Source: Rhynchospora pubera (taxonomy: Eukaryota > Streptophyta > Magnoliopsida > Poales > Cyperaceae). From it: 64,000 nucleotides of DNA. Position 1 is the stretch's first letter. Each line of letters opens with the position of its first letter. The translations under genes and the position numbers were made by a program. Positions 51,641-63,365 of the stretch are shown in pieces. The stretch is from contig CM051459.1 in NCBI GenBank assembly GCA_028095005.1, positions 2,285,190-2,349,189 on the forward strand, in the 5' to 3' direction. The notes beneath the pieces are model-generated. The model saw only the letters and a program-made list of their open reading frames with translations. It searched no databases and had not been told where the DNA came from.

Positions 51641-51646
51641 GAGACA

Positions 51647-51814
51647 CCAGTCAGCTCATGTGCAAGTATGAGTTTAGACAACAATACTATTGTTGGGTCT
51701 AGGTAGTGTACCAGTCAGCTCATGTACAAGTATGAGTTTATGCAGCTGTACTGTTATTGAGTCTCCGTAGTGTACTGATCAACTGAAACGTAAGGTGTGA
51801 GCTTAGATAGTGCA
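51647..51814. repeat. 64-bp tandem repeat, about 2.6 copies
   Basis: Units start CCAGTCAGCTCATGTGCAAG at 51647 and CCAGTCAGCTCATGTACAAG at 51711. A more diverged partial unit starts at 51775. Each unit ends in GTAGTGTA. Non-coding. Confidence 0.85.
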
Positions 51815-54700
51815 CCAAGTAGGTACTTTATATACACAAACACATCAAATATAGAAAAAAAAATTACTAACTTGCGAGCTTTCGTAATGATACAGTACCT
51901 TTCTCATATAACCAACTAAAGACGCAATCCAGGTATTAATATTATTCATTATTCACATATACTCAATCAAGCAATTTAAATTAATAAAAGGGAAAACTTT
52001 TTAAATATAGAAGTGGTTGACAAGTGATTAAAGAAGTACCTGGGACAATGACCGAAAAACCAATTGATCAGTAAGAATCAGATCAAAAACTCAATAAAGC
52101 AACTGTGAATATCAAAAGTTTCAAACTGAATAATAAATTAGAACACATAAGTCCAAGTTTAAAGCATTTAGAGCTGTATTTAAATCAATGTACAATATGT
52201 ATAATCATTAAGCCATAAATAATAAGAGAAATAACTTTTAGAGATGGGGATAAAGGAGCTTCACTGTTTGTCTAGGATAATATAAAGCACAATGAAAGCA
52301 ATTAATTAGGAAGCACGGATTCTGGATCATATAATTGGTTAATTTTAATATTTTTAATCTTACAAAACATCCACATTTTTTTCTTCAATATCATAGTGAT
52401 TTGATAAATTCAAAAATCAAAAGAAGGACAAACAAAAGCAGTTGTGATTAGTTATTAAATCTAACTATGAACAAACAAAAATAGAACAACTTGAGGGAAA
52501 CATAACATTTTTTGCTGGCACAATGAACAACATGAAATAACAAATATATATTAGAGACATCAGACATGTTTACACCTAGAGGCAACATCTCCAGAAAGAA
52601 AAAAAAAATTTACATGACCTATATAGAGAAAGCATTTAAAATTCCAAAATTTTGAACAACTCAACCCTAAATCAACACCAGAAATGAAGAATGAATTACT
52701 TTCTCATAGGCCTAGGCGACTGTTCCTCTCCAAAAAGCATTTACACGAACTATATAGGAAAGCAAAAATTGACCTTCAATTCTTTGAACAACTTTTTCGT
52801 GAGTATATCTCCATTATAAAGCATCCAAAACTAGATCAAATTTGTAAAGATAACCTATATAAAGAAAGGAAAAAAATGAAGAATTAATTTAATGATATTC
52901 CTAAAAATTGCAAAAATAAAGTGTGGCACATAAAAGGTGAGCAAGACTTAATTAAAAAATCGATAGAATCGTTAAAAGTTTATTAGAATACCTCCATCAT
53001 TACAGAAAGAGAAGAGGTTAGAACTGATCTTAAAACCCTGAACTGTGAATTATAGTAGAAACCAGCATGCAAGGCTAAGAAAACCTACAAAGGCCCAAAA
53101 AGTAAAGTCAATGATTTCCTTGGCCCAAAAATGTAAATTGGATGATAGTTAGGGGTACCTAACATCTAAAACGACCACGGAAATATGGTGTTTCATTTTG
53201 GCCATGAAACTGACTACCAATTCCGTTAACCGTTTCATTTTGGACGAAACGATCGAAATCATAAAAATACACATGGACGAAACCGTTTCAAGCTTTCGTT
53301 AATCGTTTTGTTTTTGAAACGCAACCAAAACCTTTAACTGTTTTGTTTTATTTTGGACGAAATGAAACAAAAATACGATTAATACAATAGCTGTTTTCAC
53401 CCCTGATGATAGTTGATAGAAATGGAAATAAAGAACAAAAGAAAAAAAAAGGAAGAGACTGCAACCTTTTATCGAAGACCATAAACAACACAATGAATGT
53501 CTTAAACATGTTTGATGTTTCCAGATATTATTTGATTTTATAATATTACATTGAACTATTTATAAGAATTTGTTACTAAAAAAATATTCCAATACTGTCC
53601 TTAATACAACCTTCATAAGACAGCTGAAATTGTCATGTTCAGTGTCATTTTGGACCTGCAACATTTTAGGAAAAAAATAGTTAGGCAATTGAAAAATCAA
53701 ATTAAAAAACCAAGTATAGATTAAAAAAAGATGCCAATTATCCCAAAATCAAATCCTCACAAATCCACAATAAATCAAACAGGATTAGATCCCTAATTAC
53801 CAAGTTAAATAGGTGGTTTCCTTTATTTTAAGTTAATGTGATGTTATTGGCGAAATATGATGTCAATTAAAATAGAATGGATATATGATGTCAACAATAT
53901 TCCTAGACCCAGCAGACGAAGGAAGCGAAGAAAAAAGAGGGAATAAGACCACATGGACGATGCCTGTCATCTGACATTCCGACCGCGAGAGGGAAGGAGA
54001 GAGAACGTGCATAAAGGAGGAAATGGAGAGGGAGACCTGATCGGACGAAAAATCCTTTAACTGCCGAAATTAATAAGATATTTTATCAACATGAAGTAAA
54101 ATGGTGGCTCAAGAGGCACTGCAGATCCCTAATTTGTTGCTATGTATTAATTGAAGCCACATCTGATGATTGTCCTATATAAAAACATAAAGAGACATGG
54201 CAGTACTTAAAAACTAACCATAATAAATTAAACTAAGTTAAAATCACATAATTCAGTCATAATTTGAGTCCAAATTAGATCAAAACCATATTATGAAAAT
54301 GTCCTATCAGGTTCGAATATTGTTGCCTGTCTACTCTTTAATATGATCTCCTACTCAATTTGAACGCATTTCATTTCAAGATTTGCGATGATTTTGGGCC
54401 ATTACCTCCACGACTCCACCTATTCGTATTGTCTGATTTAAACATCAAATGGTGATTGATCCAAACTTTCCGATCCAACATAAACCGTTTTGATCTGCTA
54501 ATACCTTCAAACCTTTCTATGTAGTATAAGAGCAAAGAGGTGCCTTACCAAATTTTAAAAAAATGAGAGGCGCAATTATAATATTAGCCATGGATGCCTT
54601 GCATTTGTTTCAGCAGAGCTGGAGAGAACAAACTCCCAGTCATATTAACCAGCGAAACAGGTCAGGATATAATACTGATATCCATAGCGGCAAACCCTAC
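51815..54700. other. Unassigned stretch, no gene seen
   Basis: AT-rich. At 53190-53400 the phrase CCGTTTCATTTTGGACGAAA and its inverse recur several times, a small local repeat. A 67-codon frame at 52684 has no recognisable motif. Confidence 0.35.
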
Positions 54701-54713
54701 AGGATTCTGTCAA

Positions 54714-54747
<34 letters not shown>
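54714..54747. repeat. (AAT)n microsatellite
   Basis: About eleven AAT units in a row. Confidence 0.95.
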
Positions 54748-54802
54748 TTTGAATTAGTTGCGCCACAGAGATTGGATTAAACTAAAGATATTTTGTTCCT
54801 CC

Positions 54803-54868
54803 CTTTTCTTTTGTTGTTTTATTAATAATTTATTATTAATAATAAATAATAAAACAACAAAAGAAAAA
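54803..54868. repeat. Perfect-arm AT-rich inverted repeat
   Basis: TTTTCTTTTGTTGTTTTATT is followed, after an AT-only centre, by its inverse ending AACAACAAAAGAAAA. Arms are at least 20 bp with a loop of about 25 bp. It has no similarity to the other hairpin elements here. Confidence 0.85.
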
Positions 54869-57100
54869 GAAGAGGACTAGGTATATAATACAGCTATTCT
54901 GCTAAGTATCTTTATGGCCCAACGAATTCAAACGTGCATAGTTTCTAGCGCGGCCCACTATGTACCTGTCAAAGTCTCGACAATTTGTATACCAGTCCAG
55001 AGTCCAGAGATAACAATACACAAAAGCATGCTGATTTTGCACTCAATAGAAAATATTGCCCCTATTATACTGGAATTGGAACATCTTCGTTCATCTATAT
55101 TATTTGGATCTATAAGATATGAAATTGTTTATCAAATATAACGGAGGTCTTGGTATAAACAAGCGGGTGCTAAAAATTTCTATTAAATTCCTTGGAGCAT
55201 CTATCCATCTAAGACATTTTGATTGAATATATCTCCAACAATTAGAATGCAAATGTATAGTGATCTTTTAGTTAATTTATTACTAGTGGCAAAGATAAGG
55301 CTGAACGATTTCCATTTTATAGAATGAAGGTCTATATGCTTATATGGATCAAGTACAGTTCTTCTACCAAGTTAAGTCTTAGCAATATATATAATTAGGT
55401 ACGCTGACTGGCTATTGGTATATGATTCATTTTGTCAGCATGAAGGTACTGCAATGATTAGTGAAAACAACTGAAATGTTTACTTAATTCATCCTGATTA
55501 CTAAATTGTAAAAAAAATTCAACCTCCAGCTATAGTCGTTTGTGCATTCACTGGGTCTTGTAGTATATGACAGTACTTAGTCAAAATGTTAAGGCATTAA
55601 GATATATAAATTTATGGATTTTATATGTACCAGAATCATCTTGAAAAGTGTAACAACTCACAGATGAACCTTCAAATAAGCACCGATTATATTACATAAA
55701 GTACCAATTCTTTAAGAAAATGATATATTTTATAGATATTCAGGACTTTTCTATAGCACATTCATCTGATATGTATAATAAACGTTTCAGTGCTAATAGC
55801 AGATGGTAGGGACAATATACCCAACGAAATTCTCGATCAATGTAATGGTGGTTTATGTGCTGCCATTTGGCAGTCCTCGGGAAATATTCAGCTGAAAAGT
55901 ATTACTTTTGTTTTTTTTTTTTTGAAAAAACAGTCTCTTCACATTTTTTTTTCCCATTTAACGTTATTCTCTTGCTGAACTCTCATCTGAAGATGGACAA
56001 AACGAATCCGACTATGTTATTTAACTGTACGAAAACACTTTTCCAGTTATTATTTTTTTATTACAGCATCTACCTTTTTGTTTCCATTGCCGTTGGCTCG
56101 GCTATTTTATATTTTTAAGGAGCCCATGCATGATGGCGGTAATGCTGATTTACCTAAACTTGCAATCCGCGTGGTGATCCGAATAATGACGTTCTTCTTG
56201 CAAAATGATTCCAACATAACATAGAAAATTAAAAGAGGCACTTTGCGTGCGGATCTTTTCATAATTTCGCCATCTTGTTGTATTCAATTTTGTCGATGTG
56301 TGCTTCTATGCTATTCCGTGCCGTTGAGTCCGATCCCTGATATCACTGCCCAACTTGCCACTTGATTGCAAGCAACTTTATATATTCCAACGAATAAAAT
56401 TGGTATATTTAAATCAAAATACAGCATAATCAATAATGTAGAACAACTCCTCCGATAAAAGGTTCTTTAAAAAAAATGTTGTACCATACAAGAGTTCAGA
56501 TTATAAATACTTAGAAACTAATGGTCCCCTCAAGCTTTATTTCTGGAAAGGATAAAAAATCTAATTAGCAAACCTATCTTTTTAGTTGTTCGACCCGACA
56601 TTCCGCTTTTGTGTGATTGGCAGCTATATGTTGCATTGGTGGAAGGATTTATTGGAAATTGAGAAAGCACCTTATCTACTTCAAATCTGTGAGCAAAGCA
56701 CACAAACTAGTAGGTACTCTGGCAGAAAACTTCTTCTTTCTGTTAGCTGATGCAAGAGCCTTCGCATACTTTTGTGCATACATTACTAGCACTTAGTCAT
56801 ACTAATTGCACAAAAATTATTAGCAAATTAAAAAAAAATCGTATAAAATATAGTTTTATACATATAGGTATACAATTTTGACCAAGTTTGAAATCAACTA
56901 CCAGAATATCTAATTGGAATACCTAATAAATTGATAAGTGAATGACATATGTTATATGATTCCTCTACTTAAATGAAGTACGTTTTCATGGTAAAAATTA
57001 AAAAAAGTTCTTGCGTTTTCATGGAAAAATTTAAGAAACAATTCTTAAATGATAATAAGTGTTACATAACACTGTCTCTCTCTCTCTCTCGCACATACAC
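54869..57100. other. Unassigned stretch, no gene seen
   Basis: AT-rich. A 75-codon frame from 54914 has no recognisable motif and no splice support. A short (CT)n tract lies near 57075-57092, just downstream of the NF-YB gene. Confidence 0.35.
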
Positions 57101-57182
57101 ACAGAGGAAACACAAAAACAAACAAGCTCACACATGCATACACACATATGGATATGACATCTTGAAATACAAAAAATTGCAA

Positions 57183-57656
57183 TTAAAAGAACTCTGTTGT
57201 GGTTGCAACATTTGGGCATGTCTGATCGTCTTCATGCAGCAAACCACCCTCAAAGAGAGACAATTCAGCTCTTGGTGAGTCCAACTGAGCATTTGTATTT
57301 ACCTTCAGGGATATTATATGATTTTCGCATTCCCTGTATCTATCCACGTATCTCTTCATGGCCTCTGCATAGTGATCAAGGCCAAGAGCCTCAAAAGCAT
57401 GGCAAATGTCATCTCCATTTATCGTTTTGCGCTTCTCTTTTCTGCATCTATCTGCTGCTTCTCCAGTCACAAATCCTATGAACTCTGATGCACACTCTTG
57501 CATTGTCTCCTTTGCCTTTTTCGAAATCTTGCTGTTCGGTGGTAGCACCCGCTTCATTATCCTTCCCACATTGGCTATAGGGAGTAGTTGATCCTCGTGT
57601 ACACTTGTAGTTAGCATTACTCTAGGAAGTGCACAGTAATAGTTAGCGTCTTCCAT
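57183..57656 (-). CDS. NF-YB (CCAAT-binding factor subunit B), NF-YB5-like, 157 aa
   Basis: Histone-fold subunit that pairs with NF-YC and then NF-YA to bind CCAAT boxes in the nucleus. Intronless frame, ATG at 57656, TAA at 57183. The conserved domain covers about aa 21-112: LPIANVGRIMKRVLPPNSK, KETMQECASEFIGFVTGEA, RKEKRKTINGDDICHAFEAL, ending YVDRYRE. The position that is Asp in LEC1-type members is Lys here (KISKKAKETM), so it belongs to the non-LEC1 group. NGDDI and ECASEF point to the NF-YB5-like branch. The N-terminus is short (20 residues) and the C-terminus, with an acidic HEDDQ stretch, is not conserved. No damage is seen. The start is the first Met in frame before the domain. Confidence 0.93.
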   Translation of the reverse strand: MEDANYYCALPRVMLTTSVHEDQLLPIANVGRIMKRVLPPNSKISKKAKETMQECASEFIGFVTGEAADRCRKEKRKTINGDDICHAFEALGLDHYAEAMKRYVDRYRECENHIISLKVNTNAQLDSPRAELSLFEGGLLHEDDQTCPNVATTTEFF

Positions 57657-57659
57657 CAG

Positions 57660-59560
57660 TGAACTCGCAAAATTGACTGACGAGCTTCGCGATTTTGCGC
57701 ATTCTTATAAGCACGAGGTTCGGTCATGATATGCACCGAGATATTATCTTCTATTTTATTTATTACATTTTTGATCGGAACTCCTCAAAAGTCAAGAAAT
57801 AATGTTCCAATGCTGATGGCCTAACACTGTCCCGTACAAGGATAATGATAGTTGCTTCTACAATTGACAACCCACTTGTAAGGAATAACCAGTTTTCTGT
57901 GAATAAATAATTAGAACTTGGATGCTCCAACAATCATTCTGTTCAATTTGCGCTTGACAAGTAGACATCCATCTTTGAACGATACTGACAAAGTCGAGGT
58001 GCGTGTACGATTCCTATAGTATGCAATCCTTTCAATGCCAGTATTGAGAACAGATTGCACCTCAAAATCAACAAAATGTTTGGTAAAATTAATATATTAC
58101 ACATTGATATGCAGATTAAAAAAAAAATACAGTTATTAATTGATGTTTGATACAGAGCGTGTAATTTGTAAAATGTTGGGAAGGGCAGCTTCTGTTATGT
58201 AGTTATCAACTTATCACCAAGCTATGATTCTAATACTGTTTTTATAAGTTTTGTACTAGCCACAGTTGTTTTCTTTTTCACTGGAGCTAGGGACACAACA
58301 TGTAGCACATATTGCATGTAATCGCAACGAAAGTGCAGATGGTGTTTTTCAAGCTTATCAACTACGGGATATATATCTTATAATATGAGTAAAAAAAAAA
58401 AAATTATTTAGCTCAGAGTGAGCATAACCACATCATCCTAGTGAAATTGAAGATGCAAAATATCAACATAAAACATATTTTTTCTTTATCTAAATGTGAA
58501 GTTAATGTTTCTGTTGGCCCGTTCTGGATTTTCGCTGTCTAACGGAAAATTTTAATTAGTAAGATTTTTTTTGCTTTATTTTTTATATTCAGGCCAGTGA
58601 GGTACATCTTCGGATGATGGTACAACTTGCTGATTGTCATATTGCTTCTTTTAAATTAGAATAAAGTAATGCATGATATATAGGTTGCAAGAAGAACAAA
58701 CTATGGCTTGAATTAGTACAGCAATACGTCTTGTTGCATTCAGTTCTTCTGAAAGGAATGATTTTTAAAACTCCCATACATTTTTTTGAAGATTCAAATG
58801 CCCGTAGGCTTCCACATTACTTGTTTTATTTACTGAAAATGATCAATAGGCTATCGACACATGCTGACAAGTCACACAATCTAAGCATGCGCTAGATTTT
58901 AGTTACAATTCCAATAACAGAGCACGTGGCATTGATCTTGAATCATTTGTGAGAATTGGTCTTTTTTTCCTAGTTGTTTATTATATGATTTATTGTAAAG
59001 AGAACTCCAGGCCTAGCAGAAAGGCTACACAATAGGCCCATACTAAAGTTGGCATTTCATCTTTTCATGTTTGTTGCTTCCTAGGTCTTGAACTACTCCT
59101 ATTGGAAGGAACAAACTTAGTTATAAACACTAAATAAGACCCTCTACGCAAAACTAAATGGAAACTAATGTTATTAATTAACGATGGCAAGTTGCAAAAC
59201 TCTAGTGGTAACTTTCACCATAAATAATGCAAATTATTTATTTATATTTAGTCAGATAAGGTGAAGTACAACTTCTCTGTTCAATTTAAGGGAACATCAA
59301 AATAACCTTTGGTTTATATATCTTTAAATCAGTTTAGGACAATGCAATAGAACGAATTACACATGTAGGGATACGACAATGCATATATTCACCTGTGTGT
59401 GTGTGTTTTAAATTTTTTTTTTTTACAGATGGCATAGATGTACTTCACTATTTAGATTAACTTCGGTGGTTGGTCTTTTATATGTATATTCTCAGCTGTC
59501 TTAATGACCTGAAGACTTTTTTTGGAAAAATAAGAATTTGTTGTATGAAACAAATTTTAG
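57660..59560. other. NF-YB upstream region and unassigned DNA
   Basis: It contains the presumed promoter of the NF-YB gene on its left side. No other gene or repeat is recognised. Confidence 0.45.
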
Positions 59561-59950
59561 AGTTTTGCTATGGTGAGTTGCAACTCACTAAAGAGTCGCG
59601 TTCAAAGCTTCTAAATCTAGTTCAAAACAACCGATCCAAACCGTCTAATATGATCTCTCTATTGAAATATCCATGCAAACCAAATTTTATATTTTTTTTA
59701 ATTTTTAAGTTTTTTTTTTGGATTTTTAAAAACTGTTGTTTTTGAATGGTTCAGAACTAATTAGATTAACGATTTTCAAAAATTTCAAAAAAATACTTAA
59801 AAATTTCGAAAAAAATAAAAAATTTGCTCTAAGTGGATATTTTAGTAAGGAGATCGTATTAGACAGTTTGGATCGGTCATTTTGAACTAGATTTAAAATT
59901 TTTGAGCGCGACTCACCGATCCTTTGGTGAGTTGCAACTCACCATAGCAA

Positions 59951-59954
<4 letters not shown>
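59561..59954. mobile_element. TA-flanked hairpin element, arm type AGTTTTGCTATGGTGAG (394 bp)
   Basis: It begins AGTTTTGCTATGGTGAGTTG and ends CTCACCATAGCAAAACT. The arm includes the perfect palindrome GTGAGTTGCAACTCAC. The core is the second type (ACCGATCCAAACCGTCTAAT, AACGATTTTCAAAAATT). A long (TA)n tract follows; the left side lacks one. Confidence 0.85.
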
Positions 59955-59984
<30 letters not shown>

Positions 59985-60233
59985 TTTGTAGGTTTAATCA
60001 GAAGTTTTCCAAAATTATGTTAGCCAATAGCCAGGAAAGAAGCATAATGATAGTTACAAATATCCAAAGACAGAGTGTTAACAGTTCTCTTTCTTTTTGT
60101 TTGTATTTTATATTGTTAAAACACAACTAGAAATTTGGATATTTTATAAATGTCCAAAGATGCATATTGTATACGATACAAATATCTATCATTATTCCTT
60201 CAACTTTACATATATAGCTTTTATATATATAGA

Positions 60234-60633
60234 GAAAACATATCGTGCATACTAATGTACGGAAGTTTCGATGCAACTGATCCAAATTCTTAGATCTGCT
60301 TCAAAATGACCGATTCAAACCGTCCAATATGATCTCCTTGTTATAATCTCCTTACCGACCAAATTTTATATTTTTTCGAAATTTTTAAGTATTTTTTTTC
60401 AATTTTTAAAAAATCGCTAATCTAATTTTTTCTGAACCGTTAAAAAATAGCAGTTTTTAAAAATCCGAAAAAAAATACTTAAAAATATCCAAAAATTGTA
60501 AAATTTGGTCGGCAAGGAGATTTCAATAGGGAGATCATATTGGAAGGTTTGGATCGATCATTTTGATGCATATCCAAGAGTTCGGATCAGTATGCACTAA
60601 AACTTTCGTACATTAGTATGCACCATAGGTTTA
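60234..60633. mobile_element. TA-flanked hairpin element, arm type ATCGTGCATACTAATG
   Basis: The arms GAAAACATATCGTGCATACT and GTATGCACCATAGGTTT are inverse copies with TACGGAAG/CTTTCGTA inside. The core is the second type. (TA)n lies on the left and (CT)n(TA)n on the right. It is near-identical to the next element. Confidence 0.85.
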
Positions 60634-60674
<41 letters not shown>

Positions 60675-61071
60675 GAAAACATATCGTGCATACTAATGTA
60701 TGGAAGCTTCGGTGCATACTGATCCGAATTTTTGGATCTGTTTCAAAATGACCGATCCAAACCGTCCAATATGATCTCCTTGTTATAATCTCCTTACCGG
60801 CCAAATTTTATATTTTTTCGAAATTTTTAAGTATTTTTTCAAATTTTCAAAAATCGGTAATCTAATTTTTTCTGAACCGTTCAAAAATAGCAGTTTTTAA
60901 AAATCCGAAAAAATACTAAAAAATATCGAAAAAATATAAAATTTGGTCGGCAAGGAGAATTCAATAGGGAGATCATATTGGACGGTTTGGATCTGTCATT
61001 TTGAAGCAGATCCAAGAGTTCGAATCAGTATGCACCGAAGCTTCCGTACATTAGTATGCACCATAGGTTTT
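60675..61071. mobile_element. TA-flanked hairpin element, arm type ATCGTGCATACTAATG, second copy
   Basis: Same arms and core as 60234-60633, separated from it only by (CT)n(TA)n. It could be a tandem duplication including the microsatellite, or a second insertion. Terminal mini-hairpin: GTATGGAAGCTTCGGTGCAT. Confidence 0.85.
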
Positions 61072-61086
61072 CTCTATATATATATA

Positions 61087-61473
61087 TTTGCGAAAGTATA
61101 CTCCAACATACAGATCGTCCGTATGTTGGAGTCGTTTCTCAAAATCTAAAATTTATACAGTCGATCCGAACCGTTCAAATTGTTCTCCATATTGAAATAT
61201 CCCAGGAAACCAAAATTTATATTTTTTTCGAATTTTTTACTATATATTATGCTATTTTTAAAAAACACTATAAAGAAGTATTTCTGACCCTTCAATTTAA
61301 AAATAGCATAATATATAGCAAAAAAATTCGAAAAAATATAAAATTTGGTCTCGAAAGATATTTTTATAAGGAGAACAACTTGAACGGTTTGGATCGACTA
61401 TTTGAATCTTAGATTTTGAGAAACGACTTCAACATACGGGTTTGATCCGTATGCTGGAGTATACTTTAGCCAA

Positions 61474-61474
<1 letters not shown>
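61087..61474. mobile_element. TA-flanked hairpin element, arm type AAAGTATACTCCAACATAC
   Basis: The left arm has CTCCAACATAC-AGATCGTCC-GTATGTTGGAG, a hairpin within the arm, and the right arm repeats it inverted. The core is the first type (CCGTTCAAATTGTTCTCC, ATTATGCTATTTTTAAAAA). It is bounded by (TA)n and (CT)n. Confidence 0.85.
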
Positions 61475-61527
<53 letters not shown>

Positions 61528-61542
61528 GAGAGAGAGAGAATG

Positions 61543-61797
61543 GATTCAATCAAAGCGCTTTGACCGGAGTCTCAGTTAAACCCCGTCGGTTCTCAATTTT
61601 GAAAGTTCAAACGACCGATCCGAACTGTCAAATATGATCTCCATATTGAAATCTCCTTGCCGACCAAAATTTTCATTTTTTTGAATTTTTTAAGTATTTT
61701 TTTCGGATTTTTAAAAATCGTTAATCTAATTTGTTCTGAACCCTACAAAAATTGCTATTTTTGAAAATCCGAAAAAAAATACTTAAACTAAACATAA
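61543..61797. mobile_element. Truncated TA-flanked hairpin element, left half
   Basis: It has the same arm and core as 7338-7724 (GATTCAATCAAAGCGCTTTG) but stops just past the centre, at AAAAAAAATACTTAAA. Unrelated DNA follows (61798-61984). Confidence 0.8.
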
Positions 61798-61984
61798 TGT
61801 GCAACATAAGAAATAAGCAAATTTCGTAAATTCAAAGTCAAAGTCATAATAGAAGCTTCACATTATAACTTACTATAATTAACAATCGAACTCGTCCGGC
61901 AAAAATTGGTGGTAATTAACATATTTCTTAATGTCAATCCATTAGAACATAGTTTAACAACAAAATATGTGTAGTCATAATGTC

Positions 61985-62115
61985 AATAAAATTTGGTCTA
62001 TCTGGATTTTTCAATATGGAGAACAACTTGAACGGTTCGGATTGACTGTTTAAATTTTTAATCTTGAAAAACGACTCATGTGTACGGGGACGATCCGTAC
62101 ACATGCTATATCCAT
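61985..62115. mobile_element. Truncated TA-flanked hairpin element, right half
   Basis: It holds only the right core and arm: AAATTTGGTCTATCTGG, then GAACGGTTCGGATTGACTG, then GTACGGGGACGATCCGTACA, and (TA)n. Its arm type differs from the left half at 61543, so the two halves are not one interrupted copy. Confidence 0.75.
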
Positions 62116-62133
62116 TATATATATATATATATA

Positions 62134-62526
62134 GTGGATTGATAAAATACACTCTGGTGTATGGATCGTCTCCTGTACACCATAGTCGTTTATAAAATCC
62201 AAAAATCAAACAGTCGATCCGAGCCGTTCAAGTTATTCTCCATATTGAAAAACTCTCGGAGACCAAATTTTACCATTTTTCGAATTTTTTTGCTATATAT
62301 TATGATATTTTCAAAAAACACTACAATTGGAGTATTTGAGGCCCTCCAATTTGAAAATATCATAATATATAGCAAAAAAATTCGAAAAAATATAAAATTT
62401 GGTCTCCGAGAGTTTTTCAATATGGAGAACAAGTTGAACGGTTCGGATCGACCGTTTGAGTTTTGGATTTCAAAAACGACTCTGGTGTACGAGGACGATC
62501 CGTACACCAGAGTGTATTTTATCACC
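62134..62526. mobile_element. TA-flanked hairpin element, arm type GATAAAATACACTCTGGTG
   Basis: Arms GATAAAATACACTCTGGTGT and CACCAGAGTGTATTTTATC. The terminal mini-hairpin has GGATCGTC as a spacer. The core is the first type, with CATAATATATAGC on both sides of the centre. It is flanked by (TA)n on both sides. Confidence 0.88.
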
Positions 62527-62527
62527 C

Positions 62528-62580
<53 letters not shown>

Positions 62581-62582
62581 GG

Positions 62583-62890
62583 GGCTAACTAATGTGCCAT
62601 CAATGGCATGGAGGGTCCACGTATCATCGAGTCATTTTTCAAGATCTAATATTCAAACGATCAATCCGAACCATTTAAATTGTTCTCAATATTGAAATAT
62701 CCTTGGAGCCACATTTTTCAATTTTTTGCTATTTATTATGACATTTTCAAAAAAAGTATTATAATTAGAGTATTTTAGGCCTTCCAATTTGAAAATATCA
62801 AACGGTTTCGGATTGACCGTTTGAAATTTGGATCCCGAAAAATGACTCGATGGCACCGGAACATTTTGTGCCATCAATGACACATTAGCC

Positions 62891-62891
<1 letters not shown>
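62583..62891. mobile_element. TA-flanked hairpin element, arm type GGCTAA..GTGCCATC, internally deleted (309 bp)
   Basis: Same arm type as 6887-7273 (GTGCCATCAATGGC, ACATTAGCC). The right core is shortened by about 80 bp, so the palindrome is lopsided. (TA)n and (GA)n on the left, a very long (TA)n on the right. Confidence 0.82.
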
Positions 62892-62959
<68 letters not shown>

Positions 62960-62962
62960 TGT

Positions 62963-63365
62963 GAGGATTGCTAAAATGCTATGCATAGCACGGATGGCCT
63001 TCGTGCTACGGATTCGTTCTTGAATTTCATGCTTCAAACAACCGATCCAAACCGTTCATTATCTTTTTCATATTGAAATCTCATTAGAAACCAAATTTTA
63101 CATTTTTTTTAATTTTTTTATTATTTTTCTCAGATTTTTTAAAATACTTAATCTAATAAATTCTGGACCCTTCAATAACAGTGATTTTTAAAAATCTGAG
63201 AAAAATAGTAAAAAAATTCAAAAAAATGTAAAATTTGGTTTCTAATAAGATTTAACATGTAGAAGATAATGAACGGTTTGGATCGGTTGTTTGAAGCATG
63301 AAATTCAAGAACGAATCCGTAGCACGAAGACCATCCGTGCTATGCATAGTATTTTAGCAATCCTC
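62963..63365. mobile_element. TA-flanked hairpin element, arm type GAGGATTGCTAAAATGC (403 bp)
   Basis: Starts GAGGATTGCTAAAATGCTAT and ends in the inverse. The arm contains TGCTATGCATAGCACGGATG and TTCGTGCTACGGAT. The core is a diverged second type (CCGTTCATTATCTTTTTC). (TA)n(GA)n precedes it and (TA)n follows. Confidence 0.87.

Noticed and set aside
52684..52887. 67-codon plus-strand frame rich in Lys and His
   Set aside because: No known motif, no splice or promoter support, and AT-rich surroundings. I considered an organelle insert but recognised no organelle gene.
62134..62565. Overlapping reading frames of 90-134 codons on both strands around 61.0-62.7 kb
   Set aside because: They run through palindromic elements and (TA)n tracts and encode repeated Tyr-Ile runs; they are artefacts of the inverted repeats.
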